Shown piece after piece: positions 1-6,711 of a DNA stretch of 12,401 nt. The DNA is from an uncultured Streptococcus sp. (GTDB lineage Bacteria > Bacillota > Bacilli > Lactobacillales > Streptococcaceae). The stretch lies in contig CABPWC010000042.1 in the NCBI GenBank assembly GCA_902461025.1, positions 1 through 12,401 on the forward strand, in the 5' to 3' direction. Numbering within the stretch: the stretch's first letter is position 1; each line of letters starts with the position of its first letter. The translations under genes were made by a program, and so were the position numbers. The notes beneath the pieces are model-generated. The model was not told the DNA's origin and did no database searches. It saw only the letters and a list, made by a program, of their open reading frames with translations.

Positions 1-699
1 AATGCTTTCACTCAGATTGAAGCAGCAAAAGCTTACTTATTTGCCAATTCTGAGTTTTCGGGAGCAGACTGGGATACTCGGATTTCACGAGATATCTTTT
101 GGGAAGAATCCATGCATGGAATTTATCCAGAGAATGTCGGTGTCAATGCAAAACTCTTCAAAGATGAGGATGATTTCTTTGATTATCTAGACTGCTCTGC
201 GATTTTTACAGCAGAACGAGATGGGGAAACCTACTATTTTTCTCCAATTCGGGCTAGAGATTACCTGGCTACTGATGAAATTCCTGCCTATACTCTAAAT
301 GGAAAAGAAACTCTTCTGGTTCCTCAAGAGAAGGACTTCCAGACGCACCGTAGTTACCAATATCAAGACTTAACAACTCGAGGGACGATTGAATTCCGTA
401 GTGTTTGTACGCAACCGCTAGACCGTACCTTTGCTTCAGCAGCCTTTCATCTAGGTTTGTTGGTAAATCTAGACAAGCTTGAAACTTATCTCGAAACCGC
501 TCCTTTCTTTGAGAACTTTGGTCGTGACTACAATTCTTTGAGACGACAGTTTTCTAAGAAACAACTCACAAATGAGGAAAAAACTGGTGTTGTCCTGTTC
601 TCCAAAGACTTGCTGGCTATAGCAGAGCAAGGACTTGAGAGTAGAGGTCTGAGAGAAATGACTTATTTAGAGCCTTTAAAAGAAGAAATGACTCTATAA
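1..699 (+). CDS. Glutamate-cysteine ligase family protein, 3' part only
   Basis: The reading frame is open from the first base of the window, so this is the last 232 residues of a gene that begins upstream. The stretch LFANSEFSG near the left edge and RGTIEFRSVCTQP further on resemble glutamate-cysteine ligases (gamma-glutamylcysteine synthetase, GCS2-like), which join glutamate and cysteine using ATP as the first step of glutathione synthesis. The C-terminal run GLESRGLREMTYLEPL also fits the end of that domain. The protein stops there, with no ATP-grasp extension, so it is a free-standing ligase and not the fused GshAB protein of some streptococci. No terminator is obvious in the 74 bases before thrC, so some read-through is possible. 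The family call rests on short motifs. Substrate choice cannot be judged without the N-terminal half; another amino-acid ligase of the same fold is possible. Confidence 0.65.
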   Translation, partial: NAFTQIEAAKAYLFANSEFSGADWDTRISRDIFWEESMHGIYPENVGVNAKLFKDEDDFFDYLDCSAIFTAERDGETYYFSPIRARDYLATDEIPAYTLNGKETLLVPQEKDFQTHRSYQYQDLTTRGTIEFRSVCTQPLDRTFASAAFHLGLLVNLDKLETYLETAPFFENFGRDYNSLRRQFSKKQLTNEEKTGVVLFSKDLLAIAEQGLESRGLREMTYLEPLKEEMTL

Positions 700-733
700 T
701 TTTCTTATAAAGGGAGAATTTTCTGAAAAATCA

Positions 734-742
734 TGTTATAAT
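734..742 (+). promoter_or_regulatory. Extended -10 promoter of thrC
   Basis: TGTTATAAT is a perfect extended -10 element (TGnTATAAT). The hexamer seventeen bases upstream (GAGAAT, 714-719) is not a recognisable -35, which is common when the TG extension is present. The expected start is near 749, giving a leader of about 25 bases with AAAGGA as ribosome binding site. That leader is too short for a T-box or peptide attenuator. Confidence 0.7.
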
Positions 743-773
743 GGATGAGACTATAGATAAAGGATAGAGATTT

Positions 774-2258
774 ATGACATTAGTTTATCAATCAACGCGT
801 GATGCGAAAAATACCGTAACAGCCAGCCAAGCGATTTTGCAAGGTTTGGCAACAGATGGAGGTTTGTTTACTCCGGTTAGTTATCCAAAGGTAGATTTGG
901 ATTTTGACACATTAAAAGATGCTTCTTACCAAGAAGTGGCCAAACTTGTCTTGTCAGCCTTCTTGGATGACTTTACAGCAGAAGAGTTGGACTACTGTAT
1001 CAACAATGCCTACGATAGCAAGTTTGATACTCCAGCTATTGCTCCTCTTGTCAAACTTGATGGTCAATACAACTTGGAACTCTTCCATGGATCAACCATT
1101 GCCTTTAAAGACATGGCCTTGTCTATCTTGCCATACTTTATGACAACAGCTGCTAAGAAACATGGCTTGGAAAACAAGATTGTCATCTTGACAGCAACAT
1201 CTGGAGACACTGGAAAAGCTGCCATGGCTGGATTTGCGGATGTACCTGGAACTGAAATTATCGTCTTTTATCCAAAAGACGGTGTCAGCAAGGTGCAAGA
1301 ATTGCAAATGACCACTCAGACTGGTGATAATACTCATGTCATCGCCATTGATGGAAACTTTGATGATGCACAAACCAACGTGAAGCATATGTTCAATGAT
1401 GTTGAGCTACGTGAAAAATTGTCAGCTAATAAGCTCCAGTTTTCATCAGCTAACTCTATGAATATCGGCCGTTTGGTACCACAGATTGTCTATTATGTTT
1501 ATGCTTACGCTCAGCTTGTTAAAACTGGTGAGATTAAGGCTGGTGACAAGGTTAACTTCACCGTTCCGACAGGGAACTTTGGAAATATCTTAGCAGCTTT
1601 CTATGCTAAACAAATCGGTCTACCAGTTGGCAAGTTAATCTGTGCTTCAAATGACAACAATGTCTTAACAGACTTCTTCAAAACTCGTGTTTACGACAAG
1701 AAGCGTGAGTTTAAGGTGACTACTAGCCCATCGATGGATATCTTGGTGTCTTCAAACTTGGAGCGCTTGATTTTCCATCTTTTGGGAAATGATGCGGTTA
1801 AGACAGCTGAACTTATGAATGCTTTGAACACTCAAGGTCAGTATGAGTTGACTAATTTTGATGCAGAGATTCTGGATCTCTTTGCAGCTGAGTATGCGAC
1901 GGAAGCAGAAACCGTAGCAGAAATTAAGCGTGTTTATGAGTCAGATGCTTATATTGAGGACCCTCATACAGCAGTTGCTTCGGCCGTATATAAAAAATAC
2001 CAAGCGGCGACAGGCGATGTGGCTAAGACCGTGATTGCTTCAACAGCTAGTCCATATAAATTCCCAGTAGTTGCAGTAGAAGCTGTAACAGGGAAATCAG
2101 GTTTGAGCGACTTTGAGGCTTTGGCTCAGTTGCACGAAATTTCAGGAGTGGCAGTGCCACCAGCAGTTGATGGCCTTGAAACAGCTCCAGTTCGTCACAA
2201 GACAACTGTTGCAGCGGCAGATATGCAGGCGGCAGTAGAATCTTATTTAGGACTTTAA
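774..2258 (+). CDS. thrC: Threonine synthase
   Basis: This cytoplasmic PLP enzyme converts O-phospho-L-homoserine to L-threonine, the last step of threonine synthesis. At 494 residues it fits the longer bacterial/fungal-type threonine synthases. HGSTIAFKDMAL contains the probable PLP-binding lysine, K112. TATSGDTGKAA follows as the next conserved block, and PTGNFGN (residues 265-271) is the glycine-rich phosphate-binding loop of the cofactor. The ATG has AAAGGA about ten bases upstream and sits just below a strong extended -10 promoter, so the gene probably starts its own transcript. No homoserine dehydrogenase or kinase gene lies beside it in the window, so the pathway is split across the genome. 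A terminator-like hairpin follows the stop codon. Confidence 0.96.
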   Translation: MTLVYQSTRDAKNTVTASQAILQGLATDGGLFTPVSYPKVDLDFDTLKDASYQEVAKLVLSAFLDDFTAEELDYCINNAYDSKFDTPAIAPLVKLDGQYNLELFHGSTIAFKDMALSILPYFMTTAAKKHGLENKIVILTATSGDTGKAAMAGFADVPGTEIIVFYPKDGVSKVQELQMTTQTGDNTHVIAIDGNFDDAQTNVKHMFNDVELREKLSANKLQFSSANSMNIGRLVPQIVYYVYAYAQLVKTGEIKAGDKVNFTVPTGNFGNILAAFYAKQIGLPVGKLICASNDNNVLTDFFKTRVYDKKREFKVTTSPSMDILVSSNLERLIFHLLGNDAVKTAELMNALNTQGQYELTNFDAEILDLFAAEYATEAETVAEIKRVYESDAYIEDPHTAVASAVYKKYQAATGDVAKTVIASTASPYKFPVVAVEAVTGKSGLSDFEALAQLHEISGVAVPPAVDGLETAPVRHKTTVAAADMQAAVESYLGL

Positions 2259-2270
2259 AACAGAGGAAGT

Positions 2271-2304
2271 AAACTCGGTTGGGAAACTAACTGAGTTTCT
2301 TTTC
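2271..2304 (+). terminator. Probable weak terminator after thrC
   Basis: AAACTCGGTT (2271-2280) pairs with AACTGAGTTT (2289-2298) through ten base pairs including one G-U, around an eight-base loop. The following CTTTTC is only a short U tract, so termination may be incomplete and the MATE gene could be partly co-transcribed with thrC. I see no convincing promoter between the two genes. Confidence 0.5.
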
Positions 2305-2307
2305 ATC

Positions 2308-2321
2308 AGGAGGAAGGATTG
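2308..2321 (+). promoter_or_regulatory. Strong ribosome binding site fixing a TTG start
   Basis: A perfect AGGAGG (2308-2313) lies five bases before TTG (2319-2321). No ATG lies in a suitable position nearby; the next in-frame ATG is codon 17, inside the first membrane helix and without a ribosome binding site. This supports TTG as the true start of the MATE gene. Confidence 0.8.
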
Positions 2322-3599
2322 TTTAAGAAAAATAAGGATATTCTCAACATAGCTTTACCTGCCATGGGTGAAAATTTCTTGCAGATGCTCATGGGGATGG
2401 TAGATAGCTACTTGGTAGCTAATCTGGGGTTGATCGCCATTTCGGGTGTGTCTGTAGCTGGAAATATTATCACCATTTATCAGGCTATTTTTATTGCCTT
2501 GGGAGCAGCAATTTCGAGTGTCATATCAAAAAGTGTGGGGCAGAAGGACCAGTCTAGACTAGCCTACCATGTGACAGAAGCTCTCAAGATAACCTTGCTA
2601 TTGAGTTTAATTTTAGGTGGCTTGTCCATCTTTGCAGGTCAAGAGATGATTGGTCTTTTGGGTACTGAACAGGCTGTGGCTGAAAGTGGTGGCTTATACC
2701 TATCATTGGTGGGTGGATCAATTGTTCTCTTGGGCTTGATGACTAGTTTAGGAGCCTTGATTCGCGCTACCCAAAATCCTCGACTGCCGCTTTATGTTAG
2801 TTTTTTATCCAATGCTTTAAATATCCTTTTTTCAAGTGTCGCCATTTTTATCCTTGATATGGGGATAGCTGGTGTAGCTTGGGGGACTATTTTGTCTCGT
2901 TTGATCGGGGTTGTAATTTTGTGGTCACAATTAAAACTTCCATATATGAGACCGACGTTTGGACTGGATAAAGACCTGCTGACTTTGGCTTTACCTGCAG
3001 CGGGAGAACGTCTCATGATGAGGGCTGGAGATGTAGTCATTATTGCCTTGGTTGTTTCCTTTGGGACGGAGGCAGTCGCGGGAAATGCTATCGGTGAAGT
3101 TTTAACTCAGTTCAACTATATGCCTGCTTTTGGTGTTGCGACAGCAACAGTCATGCAGGTGGCTCGAGCAGTAGGCGAGAATGATTGGGCAAGGGTGGGC
3201 AGACTAAGTAAGCAAACTTTTTGGTTGTCTTTCTTTCTCATGTTGCCCTTAACACTTAGTATCTATGCTCTCGGGACACCACTAAGCTATCTCTACACCA
3301 GCGATCCTGTGGCTATCAAAGCCAGTGTTTTAGTGACTCTTTTTTCACTTTTAGGGACTCCTATGACAACGGGGACGGTCATTTATACAGCTGTCTGGCA
3401 AGGTTTGGGAAATGCCCGACTTCCCTTTTATGCGACAAGTATTGGAATGTGGTGCATCCGTATTGGAACTGGTTACCTGATGGGAATTGTTCTTGGATGG
3501 GGTTTGCCTGGTATTTGGGCTGGAACGCTTTTGGATAATGGTTTCCGTTGGATTTTTCTACGCTATCGTTACAAATCTTATATGACATTGAAAGGATAA
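2319..3599 (+). CDS. MATE family multidrug efflux transporter
   Basis: This 426-residue protein is almost entirely hydrophobic, with about twelve membrane helices in two homologous halves. The second half restarts near LLTLALPAAGERLMMRAGD, echoing LNIALPAMGENFLQMLMGMVDS at the N terminus, as expected for the MATE fold. Members export drugs and other cationic or aromatic compounds across the cytoplasmic membrane, driven by Na+ or H+. The substrate cannot be read from sequence. The start is a TTG with an excellent ribosome binding site. The stop codon lies three bases before the HAD phosphatase start, so the two genes are almost certainly co-transcribed. Streptococci carry several MATE pumps, so I do not assign a symbol such as dinF. 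Confidence 0.9.
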   Translation: MFKKNKDILNIALPAMGENFLQMLMGMVDSYLVANLGLIAISGVSVAGNIITIYQAIFIALGAAISSVISKSVGQKDQSRLAYHVTEALKITLLLSLILGGLSIFAGQEMIGLLGTEQAVAESGGLYLSLVGGSIVLLGLMTSLGALIRATQNPRLPLYVSFLSNALNILFSSVAIFILDMGIAGVAWGTILSRLIGVVILWSQLKLPYMRPTFGLDKDLLTLALPAAGERLMMRAGDVVIIALVVSFGTEAVAGNAIGEVLTQFNYMPAFGVATATVMQVARAVGENDWARVGRLSKQTFWLSFFLMLPLTLSIYALGTPLSYLYTSDPVAIKASVLVTLFSLLGTPMTTGTVIYTAVWQGLGNARLPFYATSIGMWCIRIGTGYLMGIVLGWGLPGIWAGTLLDNGFRWIFLRYRYKSYMTLKG

Positions 3600-3602
3600 G
3601 AA

Positions 3603-4217
3603 ATGCAAGAAACGGCTTTTATTTGGGATTTAGACGGGACCTTATTGGACTCCTATGAAGCTATTTTGTCAGGGATTGAGGAAACCTATGCACTGTTCTC
3701 CATTCCTTTTGACAAGGAAAAAGTTCGAGCTTTTATCTTGAAATACTCTGTCCAGGATTTACTAATGCAAGTGGCAGAGGAAAGAGGCTTGGATGTTGAT
3801 AGGCTCAATCAAGTCCGTGCTCAGAGCTTGGCTGAAAAGAATGCCCAGGTCATCTTGATGCCGGGGGCGCGCGAGGTTTTAGCCTGGGCAAATCAGCAAG
3901 GAATTCAGCAATTTGTCTACACTCACAAAGGTGATAATGCCTTGACTATTTTACGAGATTTGGGCTTGGATGTTTATTTCACAGAAATTTTGACAAGCCA
4001 GAGCGGTTTTGCTCGTAAACCAAGTCCAGAAGCAGCGACCTACCTTATCAGCAAATACCATTTAAAACCAGACCGCACCTATTATATAGGGGACCGGACT
4101 TTGGATATCGAGTTTGCTCAGAATAGTGGCATTCAGAGTATCAATTTCCTTGGAGCTCCGGTGGATTGTAATCATCAGATTTCTTGTTTAGCGGATATTC
4201 CTTCTCTCTCTTTATGA
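3603..4217 (+). CDS. HAD-superfamily hydrolase, phosphoglycolate phosphatase-like
   Basis: This 204-residue cytoplasmic phosphatase has all four HAD motifs. WDLDGTLLDS gives the nucleophile D9 and acid/base D11. T107 in VYTHKG is motif II. K139 in RKPSPE is motif III. The motif IV pair in IGDRTLDIE is D164 and D168. A helical cap lies between motifs I and II (about residues 15-85), so it is a HAD-IA enzyme of the Gph/PgmB/YjjG type. The true substrate is unknown; phosphoglycolate or a sugar or nucleotide phosphate are all possible. The ATG has AAAGGA six bases upstream, overlapping the end of the MATE gene, which suggests coupled translation. The stop codon sits at the base of a small hairpin (4207-4223). 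Confidence 0.88.
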   Translation: MQETAFIWDLDGTLLDSYEAILSGIEETYALFSIPFDKEKVRAFILKYSVQDLLMQVAEERGLDVDRLNQVRAQSLAEKNAQVILMPGAREVLAWANQQGIQQFVYTHKGDNALTILRDLGLDVYFTEILTSQSGFARKPSPEAATYLISKYHLKPDRTYYIGDRTLDIEFAQNSGIQSINFLGAPVDCNHQISCLADIPSLSL

Positions 4218-4274
4218 AAGAGAATATGTCAGCTTTGTGACAAAATTCATACGAACTATTTCAATTAATGTGCT

Positions 4275-4303
4275 TTGTTACAGAGACTAGACAGTTTTAT
4301 TAA
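4275..4303 (+). promoter_or_regulatory. Possible upstream promoter of the LysM gene
   Basis: TTGTTA (4275-4280) and TATTAA (4298-4303) are separated by 17 bases, a plausible sigma-A pair (four of six matches each). A transcript from here would start around 4310 and run into the terminator stem at 4306-4328. It is therefore either non-productive for the downstream gene or an attenuation device. Confidence 0.35.
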
Positions 4304-4305
4304 AT

Positions 4306-4328
4306 AGCCCCCAAAGGGCTTTTTTTCT
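4306..4328 (+). terminator. Rho-independent terminator after the MATE-HAD operon
   Basis: AGCCC (4306-4310) pairs with GGGCT (4316-4320) around CCAAA, followed immediately by seven T and then CTTTTT. The stem is short but GC-rich and the U tract is strong. It lies 89 bases after the HAD stop codon and 55 bases before the LysM start, inside the promoter region of the next gene. Confidence 0.75.
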
Positions 4329-4338
4329 TTTTCCTTTG

Positions 4339-4347
4339 TGTTATGAT
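4339..4347 (+). promoter_or_regulatory. Extended -10 promoter of the LysM gene
   Basis: TGTTATGAT is an extended -10 (TGn plus TATGAT). The -35 region is only a T-rich run from the terminator tail. A start near 4354 would give a 30-base leader containing AAGGAG (4368-4373). Of the two candidates, this one is placed correctly for the gene. Confidence 0.6.
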
Positions 4348-4383
4348 AGAAAGGTACTACATTTGAAAAGGAGTTTGAATAGT

Positions 4384-5586
4384 ATGAAGAAACGAATTAT
4401 TTTAGCATCAACAGTGGCTCTATCACTTGCCCCTACCTTGGCGACTCAAGCAGAAGAAATTGTATGGTCACCACGTACAGTTGAGCAAATTCAAAACGAT
4501 ATTTCTAAAAGTGAAAACAAAACAAGTTATACCATTAAGTATGGAGATACCCTAAGCACAATCGCAGAGGCTTTGGGAATTGACTTAAATGTCCTTGCAA
4601 ACTTGAACAAAATCACGAATATTGATTTGATTTTCCCAGAAACTGTACTGACTACAATTGTTAACGAAAATGAAGAAGTAACAGAGGTTGAGGTTTATAC
4701 ACCTCAAGAAGTAGGTTCTGATGTAGCAAGTGCAACAGCAGATTTAACAACGAATCAAGTAACGGTAGATGAGCAAACTGTTCAAGTCGACGATTTGACA
4801 CAACCAGTTGAAGAAACAGAAGTTGTAACAGAAACAACAGAAGCCACTACTGAAGCAACAACAGAAGCTGTAGCAGAAACAACAGTATCTTCAGAAGCAA
4901 TAACAGAGGCAGTAACAGAAGCACCTGCCACTGAGGAAACAACTACGGTCGCTGAACCAACAACTACAGTTGAGGAAACAACTACGGTCGCTGAACCAAC
5001 TACAACAGTTGAAGAAACAACGACTACTGTTGAGGAGACAACTACAACAGAAGCAACAACAGAAGCTGTAACAGCAGCGCCTGTAGTGGAAGAAACCACT
5101 ACAACAGAAGCAACAACTGAGGCTGTAACAGAAGCTCAATCAGCTCCAGCAACTTACCAAGCTGAACCAAGCCAAGGTGCATCAGCAACTTATACAGCAC
5201 CAGCGGCTCCTGATTATGCAAGTATTGCAGCTTCAAAATCAGAAAATGCAGGTCTTCAACCACAAACAGCTGCATTTAAAGAAGAAGTAGCTAACTTGTT
5301 TGGTATCACATCATTTAGTGGTTACCGTCCAGGAGATCCAGGTGACCACGGAAAAGGTCTAGCGATTGACTTCATGGTCCCAGTTGGTTCAGCTCTCGGT
5401 GATCAAATTGCAGATTATGCTATCCAAAATATGGCTAGCCGTGGAATCAGCTACATCATCTGGAAACAACGTTTCTACGCACCATACGATAGCAAATACG
5501 GACCAGCCTACACTTGGAATCCAATGCCAGATCGTGGTAGCGTAACAGAAAACCACTATGACCACGTACACGTATCGATGAACTAA
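4384..5586 (+). CDS. Secreted LysM protein with Thr/Glu-rich stalk and LAS-type metallopeptidase-like domain
   Basis: The start chosen is ATG 4384, with AAGGAG ten bases upstream; the longer frame from TTG 4336 would begin inside the promoter. The protein has 400 residues. Residues 1 to about 23 form a signal peptide (KKR, then a hydrophobic core ending ATQA). A single LysM domain, which binds peptidoglycan GlcNAc, covers about residues 48-91 (YTIKYGDTLSTIAEALGI). A low-complexity Thr/Glu/Val/Ala stalk covers about 135-265 and includes a 13-residue tandem repeat. The C-terminal domain (about 285-400) has HGKGLAID (H322, D329) and DHVH (H394, H396), the H-x6-D and HxH pattern of zinc peptidases of the LAS group (VanY, MepA, lysostaphin). 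This suggests cell-wall peptide cleavage, but activity is inferred. No LPXTG anchor is present. From memory, the pneumococcal counterpart Spr1875 is a surface antigen linked to the WalRK (VicRK) regulon. Confidence 0.88.
   Translation: MKKRIILASTVALSLAPTLATQAEEIVWSPRTVEQIQNDISKSENKTSYTIKYGDTLSTIAEALGIDLNVLANLNKITNIDLIFPETVLTTIVNENEEVTEVEVYTPQEVGSDVASATADLTTNQVTVDEQTVQVDDLTQPVEETEVVTETTEATTEATTEAVAETTVSSEAITEAVTEAPATEETTTVAEPTTTVEETTTVAEPTTTVEETTTTVEETTTTEATTEAVTAAPVVEETTTTEATTEAVTEAQSAPATYQAEPSQGASATYTAPAAPDYASIAASKSENAGLQPQTAAFKEEVANLFGITSFSGYRPGDPGDHGKGLAIDFMVPVGSALGDQIADYAIQNMASRGISYIIWKQRFYAPYDSKYGPAYTWNPMPDRGSVTENHYDHVHVSMN
4933..5010 (+). repeat. 39-bp tandem repeat, two copies, within the LysM protein stalk
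   Basis: Copies at 4933-4971 and 4972-5010 encode EETTTVAEPTTTV twice, with only a few silent differences. Shorter degenerate EETTTTV and EATTEAV units continue to about 5130. Copy number is likely to vary between strains through slippage or recombination, changing the stalk length. Confidence 0.85.
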
Positions 5587-5595
5587 GAATAATAA

Positions 5596-5629
5596 GAAGT
5601 TGGGAACTTGAGTTTCCGCTTCTTTTTTT
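5596..5629 (+). terminator. Rho-independent terminator after the LysM gene
   Basis: GAAG and GGGAAC (5596-5607) pair with GTTTCC and CTTC (5612-5622), with a small internal bulge (TT opposite G) and a TTGA loop, followed by seven T. The stem begins nine bases after the stop codon. Confidence 0.8.
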
Positions 5630-5671
5630 GTTATGACACACTTTATAAGTGAAATAAAATCTAAAACACGA

Positions 5672-5677
5672 TATAAT
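5672..5677 (+). promoter_or_regulatory. -10 element of the DUF2262 gene
   Basis: TATAAT at 5672-5677 is a perfect -10 box, but the -35 position (GTGAAA, 5649-5654, 17-base spacer) is poor. Transcription would start near 5684, about 50 bases before the start codon. Confidence 0.5.
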
Positions 5678-5734
5678 GTAAGCGGATACAAAATAATACT
5701 AGGGCATTAAAATCAGAGAGAAAGGATGATAAAG

Positions 5735-6598
5735 ATGACAAACCGATTAAAAACTCCATTTGAGAAAACAAGAGATGATTTTGAAGAGGAATTTTGCGGA
5801 GAAATTGTTGAGCTCTTGATTTTTACCTTCCAAAATGTAAGTGGAGCAATCTCCTTAAAAGATGGATGCAAGGTACCGTCAGTAAATTTTAAAGCTAGTG
5901 TCAATGCCGCAACCCAGGAATTCTCTGAACGTGAAGGACGTTTGGAATGGCTCCTGACTCCAGAAGAATTTGAAGAAAAGCGATGGGGATTTAGTTTTGA
6001 ACCCTACAAAATTCATCGGATCAAATGTCAAAAACGCCCCTTTATGGAGCTAGAGCCATATATGTCGGAAGTAGCTAACAACTGCTATCGTTTGCTGGAA
6101 TATTTAGATGACCAATCCACAGATGCTAGATTAGAGACCTTGATTGAAGCTTACCAAAAACCAGTCATCATTCAAGACGATATTGGTGAATTCACCTTAA
6201 ATAGAGCCTATTCTTGGTTTGAAGGCTTCATCACTTATGAGGGCGGTAAGATTCATGCTATCTTTGTTGCGGATGCAGATGAAAGTCTTCCTCCAAGTTC
6301 TTTCGATGATCTAAAGAAATTTATGGAAACCTTCCAAGTCCAAGATGCTCGGATTAAAGACTATATTGTCAAAGAACTGTGGGAAGCAGCTCAAGACTGG
6401 ATAGATTCGGATGAAAATGATGTGGAGTTAACAGAAGAGTATTTCACCAACTCTCTTTCCTTGAGTGAACTATCGATCAACGAAGATGGGGAATTGACCC
6501 TCTACTATGATGATAGCGAGGAAATTTTTGCAGGCCATGCCATCGAAGTTGTCATTGATAAAGAGGGAGAAATCCTTCGAGCAGATTTGGTAGGTTAG
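5735..6598 (+). CDS. DUF2262 domain protein, function unknown
   Basis: The start chosen is ATG 5735 because AAAGGA (5721-5726) lies eight bases ahead of it; the alternative ATG at 5726 would overlap that site. The product has 287 residues, is strongly acidic and has no signal peptide or membrane helix, so it is probably cytoplasmic. The second half has the pattern I associate with DUF2262: FTLNRAYSWFEG (W161, G164), an alpha-rich segment with KELWEAAQDW, then strands ending in FAGHAIEVVIDKEG (G267, H268). No catalytic site is evident. The first 110 residues look like a separate alpha/beta region without a family I recognise. The gene stands alone between two terminators and has its own -10 box, which is compatible with an independently acquired gene. 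I recall related proteins as lone hypotheticals and cannot assign a role. Confidence 0.75.
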   Translation: MTNRLKTPFEKTRDDFEEEFCGEIVELLIFTFQNVSGAISLKDGCKVPSVNFKASVNAATQEFSEREGRLEWLLTPEEFEEKRWGFSFEPYKIHRIKCQKRPFMELEPYMSEVANNCYRLLEYLDDQSTDARLETLIEAYQKPVIIQDDIGEFTLNRAYSWFEGFITYEGGKIHAIFVADADESLPPSSFDDLKKFMETFQVQDARIKDYIVKELWEAAQDWIDSDENDVELTEEYFTNSLSLSELSINEDGELTLYYDDSEEIFAGHAIEVVIDKEGEILRADLVG

Positions 6599-6628
6599 TG
6601 CTGGATTTTATCTAGAATATAAAAAAAC

Positions 6629-6664
6629 ATAGCCTTTTGGGATTGAAACCAAGAGGCTATTTTT
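6629..6664 (+). terminator. Rho-independent terminator after the DUF2262 gene
   Basis: ATAGCCTTTTGG (6629-6640) pairs over twelve bases, with one G-U, with CCAAGAGGCTAT (6649-6660) around an eight-base loop. Five T follow and seven A precede, so it could work in both directions. Confidence 0.88.
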
Positions 6665-6682
6665 CGTGAGTAAGCAAAATAG

Positions 6683-6711
6683 TTGCGTTTTTAATCAGCT
6701 TGCATTATACT
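6683..6711 (+). promoter_or_regulatory. Promoter of the marR-DUF1304 operon
   Basis: TTGCGT (6683-6688) and TATACT (6706-6711) are separated by exactly 17 bases. This is the best complete -35/-10 pair in the window. The expected transcription start, near 6718, lies inside the first of two operator-like palindromes. Confidence 0.75.

Noticed and set aside
743..773. T-box or threonine attenuator ahead of thrC
   Set aside because: The leader from the extended -10 promoter is only about 25 bases, with no T-box sequence, no terminator and no Thr-rich leader peptide.
1092..1388. 98-codon minus-strand open frame inside thrC
   Set aside because: It is a shadow of the thrC coding sequence, and the product is Cys/Ser-rich without recognisable motifs.
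4207..4223. TCTCTTT/AAAGAGA hairpin at the HAD stop codon as a terminator
   Set aside because: It is AT-rich with a three-base loop and no U tract after it; the proper terminator is at 4306-4328.
4227..4243. WalR (VicR) tandem box
   Set aside because: TGTCAG-N5-TGACAA has the right spacing, but the second half breaks the TGT core, and the site lies far from the likely promoter. It is noted only as part of the wider repeat pattern.
4336..4383. Upstream extension of the LysM protein from TTG 4336
   Set aside because: It would overlap the -10 box and put 16 polar residues before an otherwise perfect signal peptide; AAGGAG is placed for ATG 4384.
4782..5139. Two overlapping minus-strand open frames (105 and 82 codons) opposite the LysM stalk
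   Set aside because: They exist because the reverse complement of repeated GAA/ACA/GTT codons lacks stops. Their products are Val/Ser or Cys/Ser low-complexity with no ribosome binding site.
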